Positions 22,680 through 31,420 of a stretch of DNA of 58,591 nucleotides are shown here, in pieces. The stretch's first letter is position 1. Every line of letters starts with the position of its first letter. Under the pieces are notes generated by a model. The model saw only the letters and a list, made by a program, of their open reading frames with translations. It was not told the origin of the DNA and made no database searches. The stretch spans positions 1 to 58,591 of the forward strand of contig REEM01000089.1 in NCBI GenBank assembly GCA_007695055.1, read 5' to 3'. Both the position numbers and the translations under genes were made by a program. The stretch is from Spirochaetaceae bacterium. GTDB lineage: Bacteria > Spirochaetota > Spirochaetia > DSM-27196 > SLAA01.

Positions 22680-25163
22680 CTAGTTGTCGAGTAAGTAGAA
22701 CTCTACTCGGCGGTTCTTCCAACGGTTCATTGCGTCGCTATGCTCTACAATTGGTTCGTAGCCGCCTTTGCCTGCGGTGCTCATGCGTGCCGAAGCTATT
22801 CCCCGTTGTACCAAAGCTGTTCGGACTGCCTCGGCCCGCATGCGGGACAGAGGTAGCAGGGTGTCTCGTTCCTCAAGCTCCCAACGCCCCGGCTGATTCC
22901 AAAGTACTCGTACGGCATGCCCTTCCAGTTCTATTCTGTGGTTGGGGTAGCGCTTCAAGATCTCGGCAAGGCGATCCAGGGTTGCAATGTTGCGCTCACG
23001 TACATCGGCCTCAACTCCAAGATAGTCAGCGGTGAAGGGACGGAAGTAAATGCTCGATATACTAATGCGTAGCCGGTCTCCGTCACGCAGTACCAGAATA
23101 TCGGTGGATATTGCAAACTCGCTCCGGCCTGCGTTACCCAGTTGATCCTCGGCTACCACCACCAGGGTGTAGTCACTTGCCGACTGCACCAGCTCGCCGG
23201 TTGACGACTTGCCGTCCCAGCTGAAGCTGCCATTGCGGAAGCGTGCCTGAGGCAGACTGAGGAAACGGTTACCTGCCGGGTCAAGAATCTCGGCTGACCA
23301 GGACTTCACCCCGCTCGGGTCGTCTACCCGAACCTGAATGTTGAGCGTGTCGTTGATCCCATCTCCGTCCGGAGAGAAGGGCAGCGGCGAGAGACGGACA
23401 TGTACGTCCGGTGGGCTCATGTCCAGCAGCACCGGGGTGTCACTGACTGCAGCACCTACGTTACCCTTGAGGTACACAACACTGAGGCGACCAGTATATG
23501 ATCCTTCGTTTACAGATCCGTCGGGTGCAGTGCCATTCCAGGCGATGGTCTCAGGTACTGTGCTTGTCTCACCGGAATGGTGCATTACTGCCTCACCGGC
23601 CGAGTCCAGCACCGCGAACTCCCAAGACTCTACCCCGTCCGTTACCTCGGGGCGCAGCTGGAACTCTACTATGGCGTCGAGACCACCCGCGGCCGGGTTG
23701 AAGGTAGACCGGGAGGGAACCACTCGTACCGGTGTCGGCCGAGTATCCACAACAATCCGTGGTATGGAGTGCGCGCCACGGTTACCTGCAGCGTCGGTTG
23801 CCACCAGGGTATAGGAGTAGGATCCGTCCGGAACGATGTTGCCAGCTGCATCGGTTCCATCCCACTCTAGGTTGGTGACCTGCCCCTGCCAGTTGAACTC
23901 ACGAACCAGGCGTCCGCGAGCGTCGTTAATTCGTCCGCGCCACTCGCCTTGCATCTCTGAGCTCTGAATGATTACTACCGAGTCCTTGCGTCCGTCTCCA
24001 TCCGGCGAGAACACCGGCAGCCCCGCGCGCACCGAGGCCTGTGGGGGAGTTATATCCAGTACAAAGCGTTCAGATGTGAGGCTGGGGCGTGCACCGTTGC
24101 GGTAGGTGACCTCAAGCAGGCCGTAGTACTCGCCTTCGGGCAGGCGTTGACCATTGTCGCCACGACCGTCAAAGACCACGGTCCCAGTGGCGATTTCGGC
24201 CGGAGTGAAACTCCGTCGTGGACTGCCAGCGGTGTCTATGACTTTCAATGCGATGTCGGCAATCTCCTCGCGTCCCTCGGCAGTCAGGGTGAAACGAACG
24301 GTGTCCTGAACTCCGTCGGCGTTGGGTGAGAAGGCCCGGGGGGTGACGTTCAGAGTGACCGGATATACGCTGAGGTCTAGTTGTATGCCAACAAGGCGCG
24401 TTTCAAATGAGTTGCCCGCTCGGTCGGTCGAGCGCAGTACGTAGGAATACTGGCCTTCGGCAGCAGCTTGGCCGTTCGCGGTGCGCCCATCCCATTCAAG
24501 GGTTTCAGGAGTACCGTTCCAGGTGAACTCACGCACCCGCCGTCCGGCGGTATCTACAATAGCGCCTACCCACAGATCCTCGGTGCTGGCGTTGGTGTGG
24601 AAAATATCAAGCGTGTCCTGCCTGCCGTCGCCGTTTGGTGAAAAGACCAGGTAGGGAGCACTCACATCAGCATGAGGCGCTTGGTTGTCCACAATCACGC
24701 GTAACGCTGGTGAGGAGCCACGGTTGTCCTTGTAGTCCCAGGCCTCGGCGCTTATGGTGTAGGGCCCGTCTGGGACCCAGTCACCACGAAAATCTACACC
24801 ATTCCATAGGAACTCAGAAGGAACTGCCACCGCTTTGGGGCGGCTGAAATAACGGCGAATGCCAGTGGGACGCTGTTCTGCTTGACCCGTGGAGTACACT
24901 TCCAGTCCGGCCTCGTTGGCGACAGATATTTCATAACCGGCAAGTTTGAGTCCCTTGAGCTCAGGTATATCCAGAGAGATGCGAATATCGTCCTGTACTC
25001 CGTCCATATTCCGGGGCGATATGTGGGTTTCCTCCGGGATGCTGGTATTGACAGGAATAGGCCCTTCAAATGATGCACAGGCGACCATGAGCGCCATTGC
25101 TACAATGCTAACAATGCCGAAATGCCGAAGCTGAGTTCGGCTGAACTGAGAGCGGTTCGTCAT
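22680..25163 (-). CDS. Large OmpA-type lipoprotein with repeated FlgD-like Ig domains
   Basis: An 827-residue outer-membrane-anchored protein. The signal MALMVACAS (Cys29) is a lipobox. The body has at least six repeats of about 100 residues, each with an (F/L)SP(N/D)GDG-type start, a W(D/N)G centre and an AxDxxGN end, the pattern of FlgD-type Ig repeats in spirochaete surface proteins. The last 120 residues are an OmpA/MotB peptidoglycan-binding domain (IELEGHAV, LSRMRAEAVRTAL, NRRVEFYL). It likely links outer membrane and cell wall or acts as a surface scaffold. The start overlaps the stop of the small upstream gene (ATGA). Confidence 0.88.
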   Translation of the reverse strand: MTNRSQFSRTQLRHFGIVSIVAMALMVACASFEGPIPVNTSIPEETHISPRNMDGVQDDIRISLDIPELKGLKLAGYEISVANEAGLEVYSTGQAEQRPTGIRRYFSRPKAVAVPSEFLWNGVDFRGDWVPDGPYTISAEAWDYKDNRGSSPALRVIVDNQAPHADVSAPYLVFSPNGDGRQDTLDIFHTNASTEDLWVGAIVDTAGRRVREFTWNGTPETLEWDGRTANGQAAAEGQYSYVLRSTDRAGNSFETRLVGIQLDLSVYPVTLNVTPRAFSPNADGVQDTVRFTLTAEGREEIADIALKVIDTAGSPRRSFTPAEIATGTVVFDGRGDNGQRLPEGEYYGLLEVTYRNGARPSLTSERFVLDITPPQASVRAGLPVFSPDGDGRKDSVVIIQSSEMQGEWRGRINDARGRLVREFNWQGQVTNLEWDGTDAAGNIVPDGSYSYTLVATDAAGNRGAHSIPRIVVDTRPTPVRVVPSRSTFNPAAGGLDAIVEFQLRPEVTDGVESWEFAVLDSAGEAVMHHSGETSTVPETIAWNGTAPDGSVNEGSYTGRLSVVYLKGNVGAAVSDTPVLLDMSPPDVHVRLSPLPFSPDGDGINDTLNIQVRVDDPSGVKSWSAEILDPAGNRFLSLPQARFRNGSFSWDGKSSTGELVQSASDYTLVVVAEDQLGNAGRSEFAISTDILVLRDGDRLRISISSIYFRPFTADYLGVEADVRERNIATLDRLAEILKRYPNHRIELEGHAVRVLWNQPGRWELEERDTLLPLSRMRAEAVRTALVQRGIASARMSTAGKGGYEPIVEHSDAMNRWKNRRVEFYLLDN

Positions 25164-25447
25164 GACATTTCTCCTTCCGTTATGGTTTGGGATTCATTGG
25201 GAATACTCGTGGCTGGTGGAGCAGGAAGGCTGGGCTCTACCCGGAGAAGGGTGAGGCCCATATTTCGTAGCGCCGCCAGGACGCCGTAGAGTTCAGTTTG
25301 ATCACGGACACTGCCGGTAATGAGCGAGGTACCTCCGGGTTGGGCAGCTACGCTCCAGGTTTCCAGGCGTTCGTCCCAGAGGGTGCTGAGTTGACCGGCG
25401 ACTTCAATTGTGTAGAGAGTCGGAGTGTGCTCCGAATCAGTAGGCAT
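25160..25447 (-). CDS. Small conserved hypothetical protein, partner of LuxR/MalT-type regulators
   Basis: A 95-residue cytoplasmic protein with a compact alpha/beta domain: YTIEVAGQLSTLWDERLETWSVA, then TSLITGSVRDQTELYGVLAALRNMGLTLLRVE. From memory, such proteins (a beta-alpha fold with a GxVxDQxxLxGxLxxIRxLGL core) are common beside regulatory or membrane genes in many phyla, and no biochemical role is established. The C-terminal 25 residues are Pro/Ser/Thr-rich. The start has AAGGAGG, but this is partly covered by a hairpin (25457-25476). Its stop overlaps the lipoprotein start. Confidence 0.75.
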   Translation of the reverse strand: MPTDSEHTPTLYTIEVAGQLSTLWDERLETWSVAAQPGGTSLITGSVRDQTELYGVLAALRNMGLTLLRVEPSLPAPPATSIPNESQTITEGEMS

Positions 25448-25456
25448 TCCTTGCCT

Positions 25457-25476
25457 CCTTGGTTTTCAATCCAAGG
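25457..25476 (-). promoter_or_regulatory. Hairpin overlapping the ribosome-binding site of the small gene
   Basis: On the minus-strand mRNA, CCTTGG (25476-25471) pairs with CCAAGG (25462-25457) across an 8-base loop. The second arm runs into the Shine-Dalgarno AAGGAGG of the gene starting at 25447, so folding would hide part of it. This suggests translational control of the small protein and the coupled lipoprotein. Confidence 0.45.
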
Positions 25477-25573
25477 ATAGCGCTGAAGTCTTGACTAGAT
25501 ACCCTATCGAAAGTTGGGTTTTAGGGTGGGTTTTGGTGGGTTCTGGCGAGCGCGTGACGGGATTGGGTTAGGG

Positions 25574-27073
25574 TCAGTCGAGTAGGCCGAGGGCTCGGGC
25601 CTTCAGCAGAGCATCGGTTCGGTTGCGCGCACCTAACTTGCCGTAGATGTTATTCAGGTGCCATTTCACAGTACCGGTGCTTATGTAGAGCTTCGTTGCG
25701 ATCTCGTCGTTTGAGAGTCCAAGCGAAACCGCACCAATGAGCTCGCGTTCGCGCCGGCTAAAGAGCCTGGAGTTGCCCATAGGTTCAGTCGGCTGAGCTG
25801 CTTCACTGGGCTGAGCAGCTTCATTGAGCTGAGCGGCGTCACTGACAGGACGCTCACCACGCATGAGTCTGTGTGCGTTTTCCTGGTGACGTCGGGCACG
25901 TTCGCTCAGCCCTTTGCCCTCAAACCACTCGGCGGTACAGACATGCAAAGCTGCCCGGGTCTCGCGTGAAAGGGTGTGGCGCAGATACTCGCGAAACAGC
26001 GGATGAAAGCGATATCGTGCAGTGTGCTCTCCACTGCGTTGTGTGAGGAGGTTCATTCGGCGCAGCATAAGCAGGGACTCAGCACTTGACCCGTCTTGAG
26101 GAGCTGACTGTTGCCCGCCCGCGTGGGTCCCCGTTGTTCCGAATGATCTAGCATACAGCAGTTGCGCAAGATCCTCATTGAAAAACTCAGGCACCGCTGC
26201 GGCTGCTGCGTAACGGGCCACCTGGGGTGGGAGGGTTGTGTAAACGCTCTCCAAGAGGAACTCCGCAATAAACTTGTCGCTCGCGCGGAACCTCTCTAAG
26301 AACGCTCCTCGCGCTGAGTCGTGAAGTTTGCGCCACGAGATGCAGAACAGCTTAAGACATGCCCACCAACCGGCGGTGCGTCGCCAAATGAGCCGCAGTT
26401 CATCCTCACGCAGATCAACTCCATAGAGCCTGAGATAGGCACGGGCCTCCTGCTCCTCGGCCTGCAAGGTCTCCTGTCGCAGCTCTACCAGCCTGTCTGC
26501 CTGACGATGCCCCGAAAGTGGCAGCGGCAGATCCTCTCGGGTAGCAATAACAACCCGGCAGTTGCGCGGCAGATACTCCAGGAATCCTCGGAGGGTGGTG
26601 AAAAACGGAGAGGCGGCAACCTCATGGGCGTCATCAATGAGGAGCAGAAAGGGCTTCTCAAAGGTCTCAATACGGTGGAGTGCCGCCAGCAGCAGCTCTT
26701 CCGAGTTGGGTTGTTTGGGAGCAGCACCGTCGCCAGCAGGAAGCGGGTCTGGAACGCCCGCGACACGCAAAGCCTCATGCAGATAAATTGACGCCCGCTT
26801 GAGGTCGATATCGAGGGCATCTAAAGATATCCAGGCATGAGTTATGCCGCATTGCACGGCGAGCCGGGCAAGGCAGGTGGTCTTCCCGTAGCCAGGCGGA
26901 GCCGAGAGATACATGAGGGCGCGGAACTCATAGCCCTGAGGCACAGGTCGATCCGGCGCCACAGGCCTGCTCGGTAGGAGTAGCTGCTCAATTCGCGGCA
27001 AGGGGAGGTAGATCTCCGGTAACGGGGGGACGTGGACTTTTGCGCTGAGGATAGGAAATACAGAATGCTCCAT
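25574..27073 (-). CDS. MalT/LuxR-type ATP-binding transcription regulator
   Basis: A 499-residue regulator of the STAND/MalT kind: an N-terminal NTP-binding domain with Walker A PPGYGKTT (about 55-62) and Walker B LLLIDDAHE (about 145-153), a winged-helix region (to about 360), and a C-terminal LuxR helix-turn-helix (LSRRERELIGAVSLGLSNDEIATKLYIS... written in part; about 430-495). It is much shorter than MalT (about 900 residues) because the TPR sensor repeats are missing. A short AAQPSEAAQPTE repeat precedes the DNA-binding domain. ATG 27073 follows AGGTG. It lies upstream of the small protein and the lipoprotein, its likely targets. Confidence 0.87.
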   Translation of the reverse strand: MEHSVFPILSAKVHVPPLPEIYLPLPRIEQLLLPSRPVAPDRPVPQGYEFRALMYLSAPPGYGKTTCLARLAVQCGITHAWISLDALDIDLKRASIYLHEALRVAGVPDPLPAGDGAAPKQPNSEELLLAALHRIETFEKPFLLLIDDAHEVAASPFFTTLRGFLEYLPRNCRVVIATREDLPLPLSGHRQADRLVELRQETLQAEEQEARAYLRLYGVDLREDELRLIWRRTAGWWACLKLFCISWRKLHDSARGAFLERFRASDKFIAEFLLESVYTTLPPQVARYAAAAAVPEFFNEDLAQLLYARSFGTTGTHAGGQQSAPQDGSSAESLLMLRRMNLLTQRSGEHTARYRFHPLFREYLRHTLSRETRAALHVCTAEWFEGKGLSERARRHQENAHRLMRGERPVSDAAQLNEAAQPSEAAQPTEPMGNSRLFSRRERELIGAVSLGLSNDEIATKLYISTGTVKWHLNNIYGKLGARNRTDALLKARALGLLD

Positions 27074-27139
27074 GCCGCACCTACTATACCATATGCTCAT
27101 GTTGCTGGCAGCAGCAGTTCGGTGTAAGCTCGGTTACTC

Positions 27140-27913
27140 ATGAGCGTTTTAATTATTGGGATTGATCTTTCAGGGCCAAGCAATACTGCCGACACGGTGT
27201 TAACTCTGTTCCGCGCCGAGGGCGCGGAGGTCGGCGAGGACCACGGGGTTGGGCCGCTTGAGCCGCCGGGGAGTGCTTTGCCGCTGGTGGGTGTGTACCA
27301 CGGGATAGGTGATTTAGATATCTTGCGTGTCTGCGACTCGGCAGCCAAAGAAGTCCGCAAGGTCGTTGTGGGCCTTGATGCGCCCCTGTCGTATAACCCC
27401 GGGGGTGGTGACCGCCCGGCTGATGCGGCGCTGCGGAAGCGCCTGTCGGCGGCTGGTCTCAAGCCCGCAACCGTGATGGCACCGACCATGACGCGTATGG
27501 CTTACCTGACGCTACGCGGAGTCGCGGTGGCACGGCTGTTGTGCACCTGGGCTTCCGCGTTATCTGGGGTTGAGCTGGTAATCTATGAGGTTCACCCGGG
27601 CGGGGTCATGGTCTTACGCGGTGCCGCGCCCGAGGACGTGCGTGCCCTGAAAAGCGATGCAGCCGCGAGGCTGCGTTTGTGTGACTGGTTTGCAGCCGAG
27701 GGCACCTTGGATATAGGCGCAGGTGGCAGCACGCTATTGGAAGCTTCCGGAACTGCCGAGGTTTCCGGAACTGGCCCTGCTTCCGCTGTGCCGAGTGACC
27801 ACGCCATTGCCTCGTGCGCGGCGGCCTTAGGGGCTTGGCATGCCTCAGCCGGGCGCCCGTCCTGGTTCCACCCGCCCGAGCCACCGCTTCATCCGTTTGC
27901 TGTTTGTTGCTAA
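27140..27913 (+). CDS. DUF429 family protein (RNase H-like fold)
   Basis: A 257-residue cytoplasmic protein of the DUF429 family, predicted nucleases of RNase H fold. Visible marks are the first strand IIGIDLSGPSN with Asp, the VVGLDAPLS segment with a second acidic residue, and the VYEVHPGG-like IYEVHPGG strand with Glu. The Ala/Gly/Ser-rich stretch around 195-215 is low in information. Divergent from the LuxR-type regulator with 66 bases between starts. No function is demonstrated for the family. Confidence 0.75.
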   Translation: MSVLIIGIDLSGPSNTADTVLTLFRAEGAEVGEDHGVGPLEPPGSALPLVGVYHGIGDLDILRVCDSAAKEVRKVVVGLDAPLSYNPGGGDRPADAALRKRLSAAGLKPATVMAPTMTRMAYLTLRGVAVARLLCTWASALSGVELVIYEVHPGGVMVLRGAAPEDVRALKSDAAARLRLCDWFAAEGTLDIGAGGSTLLEASGTAEVSGTGPASAVPSDHAIASCAAALGAWHASAGRPSWFHPPEPPLHPFAVCC

Positions 27914-27960
27914 GGCACTCGGGCCGCGCTTAGCTGGCGGGGCTTTAGCCTGTGCGCCTC

Positions 27961-28398
27961 TCAACCGTCAAGGTGGGTGCGCACAAACTCCTGTACTTGA
28001 GTTTTGATCTCATCACGGATTGGGCGCACATACTCCAGTTTCTCGGCCATGGTGCCTTCTGCCTTAGACGGATCGGGGAAGGGCCAATGAAGGCGCTCTT
28101 TTTCTGCCGGGAAGATGGGACACTGCTCGGCAGCCTCCTTATCGCAGACTGCAATCACGTAGTCAAAGCGCTCGCCAGCCTTGTGGAGATCAAAGACGCT
28201 GCGGGTAGCTTTAGCGGAAATATCGATCCCGTCCTCTTTGAGAAGTTCTACCACGACCGGGTTAACGCTGCCAGGTTCAATTCCGGCGCTCATAACCTCA
28301 AGCTTGTCCCCTCCAAAGCGGCGGAGGTACTCCTCGGTCATCTGACTGCGGGCACTGTTGTGAATGCAGATTGCCAGAACTCGTGTTGAGGTGCTCAT
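27961..28398 (-). CDS. arsC: Arsenate reductase, low-molecular-weight phosphatase type
   Basis: A 145-residue thioredoxin-coupled arsenate reductase or related LMW-PTPase-fold protein. The phosphate loop CIHNSARSQ (Cys11) is intact. A second Cys in AVCDKEAAEQCP lies where the redox pair of ArsC is found (about residues 84 and 91), so the disulfide cascade is plausible. FPDPSKAEG contains the catalytic Asp. It reduces As(V) to As(III). The start has AAGGAG. It follows the nuclease/TauE genes on the same strand, and an arsenite methyltransferase fusion lies 10 kb away. Confidence 0.9.
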   Translation of the reverse strand: MSTSTRVLAICIHNSARSQMTEEYLRRFGGDKLEVMSAGIEPGSVNPVVVELLKEDGIDISAKATRSVFDLHKAGERFDYVIAVCDKEAAEQCPIFPAEKERLHWPFPDPSKAEGTMAEKLEYVRPIRDEIKTQVQEFVRTHLDG

Positions 28399-28519
28399 TG
28401 TTTGGTTCTCCTTTTGTACTGTAAGTGTAGCGAAGAACGCTTCCCGAAGAAAAGCTCATTCCACAAACTCACGGAATTCTAACGGTTCTTGCTGATCGCG
28501 TTTGGGGCCCTTGAAAAGC

Positions 28520-29017
28520 TCAGCGCCGCCGCCATTCCCAGGGAGCCACTGCTTCGCCGCCGGAGCCGCCTGCGTGTGCGCCCCAAAGGCCGCGGCCCTC
28601 GGCCTGTGCCGCTTGTTCGGCCGCGAGAAACTCACCGTCTCTGTCGAACTCTGGGTAACGCCAGGCTGCCCCACGCGCAACAAGTTCCTTGTTAATGAAA
28701 AGCCCGTCCCGGTACAGACGAACAATGAGCCGCCCGTAGCGGTCTATGTCCGGAACCTCCACCGTCACCGGGCCTGAACCCAGCAGGTCACGTAGGAGTG
28801 CGGTTGCTTCCGCTCCCCATGGCTGATTCGACTCTGGTGCATCAATTCCGTGGAGCCGACCCCGGTAGCGGACATTACCCACCTGCAGCACAACGGTGTC
28901 ACCGTCGACCACCCTCTGTACCTGAGCCTCAAAGACTAGTTGAGCGTGCAATTGTGTCGGTGCAACCAGCGTCAGGTTAAGCAAGGCAAAAAGCAATACA
29001 ACCCCTCTGTGCGCCAT
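28520..29017 (-). CDS. Exported thermonuclease family protein (SNase fold)
   Basis: A 165-residue nuclease-fold protein: signal peptide MAHRGVVLLFALLNLTLVAP then TQLHAQ, and a staphylococcal-nuclease domain with VVDGDTVVLQ, YRGRLHGIDAPES (catalytic Arg/Asp) and DRYGRLIVRLY (second Arg). The active-site residues are all visible. It acts outside the cytoplasm on DNA or RNA. ATG 29017 is used since it gives a clean signal peptide, 4 bases after the TauE stop. Its C-terminus is Gly/Trp-rich. Role within a sulfur operon is unclear; it may be incidental. Confidence 0.85.
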   Translation of the reverse strand: MAHRGVVLLFALLNLTLVAPTQLHAQLVFEAQVQRVVDGDTVVLQVGNVRYRGRLHGIDAPESNQPWGAEATALLRDLLGSGPVTVEVPDIDRYGRLIVRLYRDGLFINKELVARGAAWRYPEFDRDGEFLAAEQAAQAEGRGLWGAHAGGSGGEAVAPWEWRRR

Positions 29018-29021
29018 AGGG

Positions 29022-29816
29022 CTACCCAATGACCGTGCGAATAACCATATAGACCCCCAACCCAACCACAATAACCGCAAAGAGGCGTCGTAAAAGGCGG
29101 GGTGAGAGCCTGCCCTTGACCTTGGCCCCAATGCTCATACCAACCGCACTTCCACCTGCGAAAACTAATGTGACGGCAACCGGAGCCCCGGCAGCTCCCG
29201 CCACATTGGCGGTGAAACCAGAGGCGGCGGTGAGCGCAATAGCTACCAGGGAGGTAGCGAGGGCTTGTTCAATGCGAATGTTTGTAACCAGAAGAAGGGC
29301 AGGAACCAGTAGGAACCCGCCACCTACGCCAAATGTGCCAGACAGCACTCCGGTAAGAGCGCCAGCCGTCAGGAGCCGCACTCGACACTTAAGGGTAGGT
29401 AAAGGCTTCCCCTGTTCATCACTCGGGCAGGCAAAGCGGCCGGTCGGCACCTCGGTGGCCATACTGCCGAGCACCATCTGTCCACCGACAACAATCATAA
29501 TGACCGCAAACAACGCAATAGTGACGTCGTCCGGCAGAATGGCCCCAATCCGGGCCCCGAGCGGTGCAAAGGTTATGCCGCCAATGCCCAGAAATAGGCC
29601 TGCACCCCACAGCACCTGCCCCGAGCGGGCCTGCAGCACCGCGCCAAAGAGCGCGGTGAGGCCGACTACCACAAGAGAAACCGCGACCGCGGTGCGCACG
29701 TCCATCCCCAGACCGTAAATCAACAACGGCACTGCAAGAATGGAGCCGCCTCCCCCGGTCAGGCCCAATGAGAGTCCAACGAAGGAGCCGAAGATAATTG
29801 CCGGTAGTAAATTCAT
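29022..29816 (-). CDS. TauE/SafE family sulfite or sulfur-anion exporter
   Basis: A 264-residue membrane protein with about eight hydrophobic spans in two halves, each opening with a Gly-rich motif (LTGGGGSILAVPLLI and FGVGGGFLLVPALLL), as in TauE/SafE proteins. These export sulfite, sulfoacetate or related anions. It lies 52 bases downstream of the MBL-rhodanese gene with its own GGAGG site. In persulfide-detoxification operons a TauE carrier removes the sulfite or thiosulfate product, which fits here. The 20-residue cytoplasmic loop with two Cys (RFACPSDEQGKPLPTLKC) is an unusual feature. Confidence 0.9.
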   Translation of the reverse strand: MNLLPAIIFGSFVGLSLGLTGGGGSILAVPLLIYGLGMDVRTAVAVSLVVVGLTALFGAVLQARSGQVLWGAGLFLGIGGITFAPLGARIGAILPDDVTIALFAVIMIVVGGQMVLGSMATEVPTGRFACPSDEQGKPLPTLKCRVRLLTAGALTGVLSGTFGVGGGFLLVPALLLVTNIRIEQALATSLVAIALTAASGFTANVAGAAGAPVAVTLVFAGGSAVGMSIGAKVKGRLSPRLLRRLFAVIVVGLGVYMVIRTVIG

Positions 29817-29868
29817 GACGCTGCCTCCGCGTTCACTGAGTTAGGTTCATACCCGGTTCACGCGGTGC

Positions 29869-31296
29869 CTACGCAGTCACCGGATTTTTGTAGTTGTCAA
29901 AGTACCCGTCAACAAGGACAACATCATAGCCTAACTTACGCATATACGAGGCGGCAATAGTGGCGCGTCTCCCCGAGTTGCAGTAAATGTAGTAGCGTTG
30001 GTCCGCTGGTAGCTCTTGCATTCTGGAACGCATGCGGGAGTAGGGCTGCAAGGTGGCATCCGAGACATGCCCATCGGTGAATTCACCGGTGTCGCGCACA
30101 TCAAGAAGTTTTGCGGCACCCTCTACATCCGAGGATGGGTCAAAGCTCTCAAAGTTCACACTTGGTAATTCTACCAGGCGGTCGCCAGCCTCAGCCGCCA
30201 ACTCGTCAAAGGTAATCCACCCGAGCTGGTTATCAAGTCCAATTCTATACAGAAGACGACGTGCTTGATCGTAGTCGGACTCTGAGTCTAGGATTAACAG
30301 AATGGGATCATCCGGCTCAAGCATTGAGCCTGCTGCGTTTGGTAGGTTGCTGCTGGAAATGGCTGCAAAGATACTGCCTTCTAAGTGTTTCTTAATAAAC
30401 TCCGAACGCTTTCGGCGTGTGTCGAGTACACGCGTCTCTGCCTTGCCTGCCTCTGCTAGAAAGTCAGCGGCATTCATTTTGCGTGGTTCTGGTGCACCGC
30501 CGGTTACTTGAATGCCGTCACGGTTGACGGTCTTCATGCGTGCGAAGTAGAGCGGAGGATCAGGCTGACCCGAGAGTATTTCTTTGACAAAGCCTTGGGC
30601 GTCGCTGACGGCCTGCTTGAAAGAAGAGTTAAACCGGCGTTCGTATCCAATAGTTGAGTTGGGGATTGCGCCAAGAGCCTTTCCACATGCACTGCCTGCG
30701 CCGTGGCCGGGAAGGACTTGAATGAAGTCGGGGAGATCCGGGAGCTTTTGAGAGAGTGATTCCTGCAGTGTCCGTGCCGAGGGCTCCATAACCCCTTTCA
30801 TTCCTGCTGCCGACTCAAGTAAGTCTGGGCGTCCAACCGCACCGACAAAGAGAAAATCGCCCGTTGCAATAGCAATGGGCTCGTCGGCCCCGCCTCCGGT
30901 ATCGGTAATCAGATAGCTCATGTGCTCAGGCGTATGCCCAGGAGTATGCACCGCTTGAATGTCAATTTTCCCAATATGAATCATGTCGCCGTCTTTGAGA
31001 TAGCTTACATTTGTACCTGAGTCCGGCCAGGTGTAGGACCAGTCGTCACCACCAAGCTCGGATAGATACAGCGTAACCGAAGGGTCTTGAGCGAACTCGC
31101 GAGCGCCAGAAACAAAATCTGCGTGGATGTGGGTTTCGGCCACTGCCGTTATCTTAAGCCCCTGTTCGTCCGCAATTTTTTTGTACCGGTCAATATCCCG
31201 CTCGGGATCAATAACAATGGCGTCGCCTGTTTGTTGGCATCCTATGATATAGGCTGCCTGGGCGAGAGCGTCATCGTAAACCTGCCGTAAAAACAT
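29869..31296 (-). CDS. Metallo-beta-lactamase-fold persulfide dioxygenase-like protein fused to two rhodanese domains
   Basis: A 475-residue CstB-like protein. The MBL domain (about 1-245) has ETHIHADFVSG and VHTPGHTPEH, the metal ligands of ETHE1-type persulfide dioxygenases, plus TGDFLFVGAVGRPDL. A first rhodanese domain (about 265-370) lacks a catalytic Cys (LLILDSES), while the second (about 385-475) has the active loop YCNSGRRA. It should oxidise glutathione or low-molecular-weight persulfides to sulfite and thiosulfate. The start has AGGAGG. Divergent from the YeeE/YedE pair. Followed by the TauE-type exporter. Confidence 0.9.
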   Translation of the reverse strand: MFLRQVYDDALAQAAYIIGCQQTGDAIVIDPERDIDRYKKIADEQGLKITAVAETHIHADFVSGAREFAQDPSVTLYLSELGGDDWSYTWPDSGTNVSYLKDGDMIHIGKIDIQAVHTPGHTPEHMSYLITDTGGGADEPIAIATGDFLFVGAVGRPDLLESAAGMKGVMEPSARTLQESLSQKLPDLPDFIQVLPGHGAGSACGKALGAIPNSTIGYERRFNSSFKQAVSDAQGFVKEILSGQPDPPLYFARMKTVNRDGIQVTGGAPEPRKMNAADFLAEAGKAETRVLDTRRKRSEFIKKHLEGSIFAAISSSNLPNAAGSMLEPDDPILLILDSESDYDQARRLLYRIGLDNQLGWITFDELAAEAGDRLVELPSVNFESFDPSSDVEGAAKLLDVRDTGEFTDGHVSDATLQPYSRMRSRMQELPADQRYYIYCNSGRRATIAASYMRKLGYDVVLVDGYFDNYKNPVTA

Positions 31297-31331
31297 CTTT
31301 GCCTCCTAACTAACCGAAAAGGTATCTTTGA

Positions 31332-31341
31332 CTTACGTAAG
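31332..31341. promoter_or_regulatory. Palindrome in the divergent sulfur-gene control region
   Basis: CTTACGTAAG is a perfect 10-base palindrome, 36 bases upstream of the MBL-rhodanese start codon. It lies where the minus-strand transcription start or -10 region is expected. Confidence 0.35.
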
Positions 31342-31360
31342 ATAAGACTAACATTAGCCT

Positions 31361-31404
31361 TTGACTACAACCTATTAAACTATTACTATATTAGTCAAGT
31401 AATA
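31361..31404 (+). promoter_or_regulatory. Promoter and operator-like repeat of the YeeE/YedE operon
   Basis: -35 TTGACT (31361-31366), 17-base spacer, -10 TACTAT (31384-31389). Perfect 7-base arms TATTACT (31381-31387) and AGTAATA (31398-31404), 10 bases apart, cover the -10 box and predicted transcription start. This position suggests repression. A sulfide- or persulfide-responsive ArsR-type protein is a possible binder, by analogy only. Confidence 0.55.
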
Positions 31405-31420
31405 TATACCGGAGGTTCCT

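Noticed and set aside
27914-27960. G+C-rich imperfect hairpin between DUF429 and arsC genes as a terminator
   Set aside because: The stem has a mismatch after three pairs and only three T residues follow.
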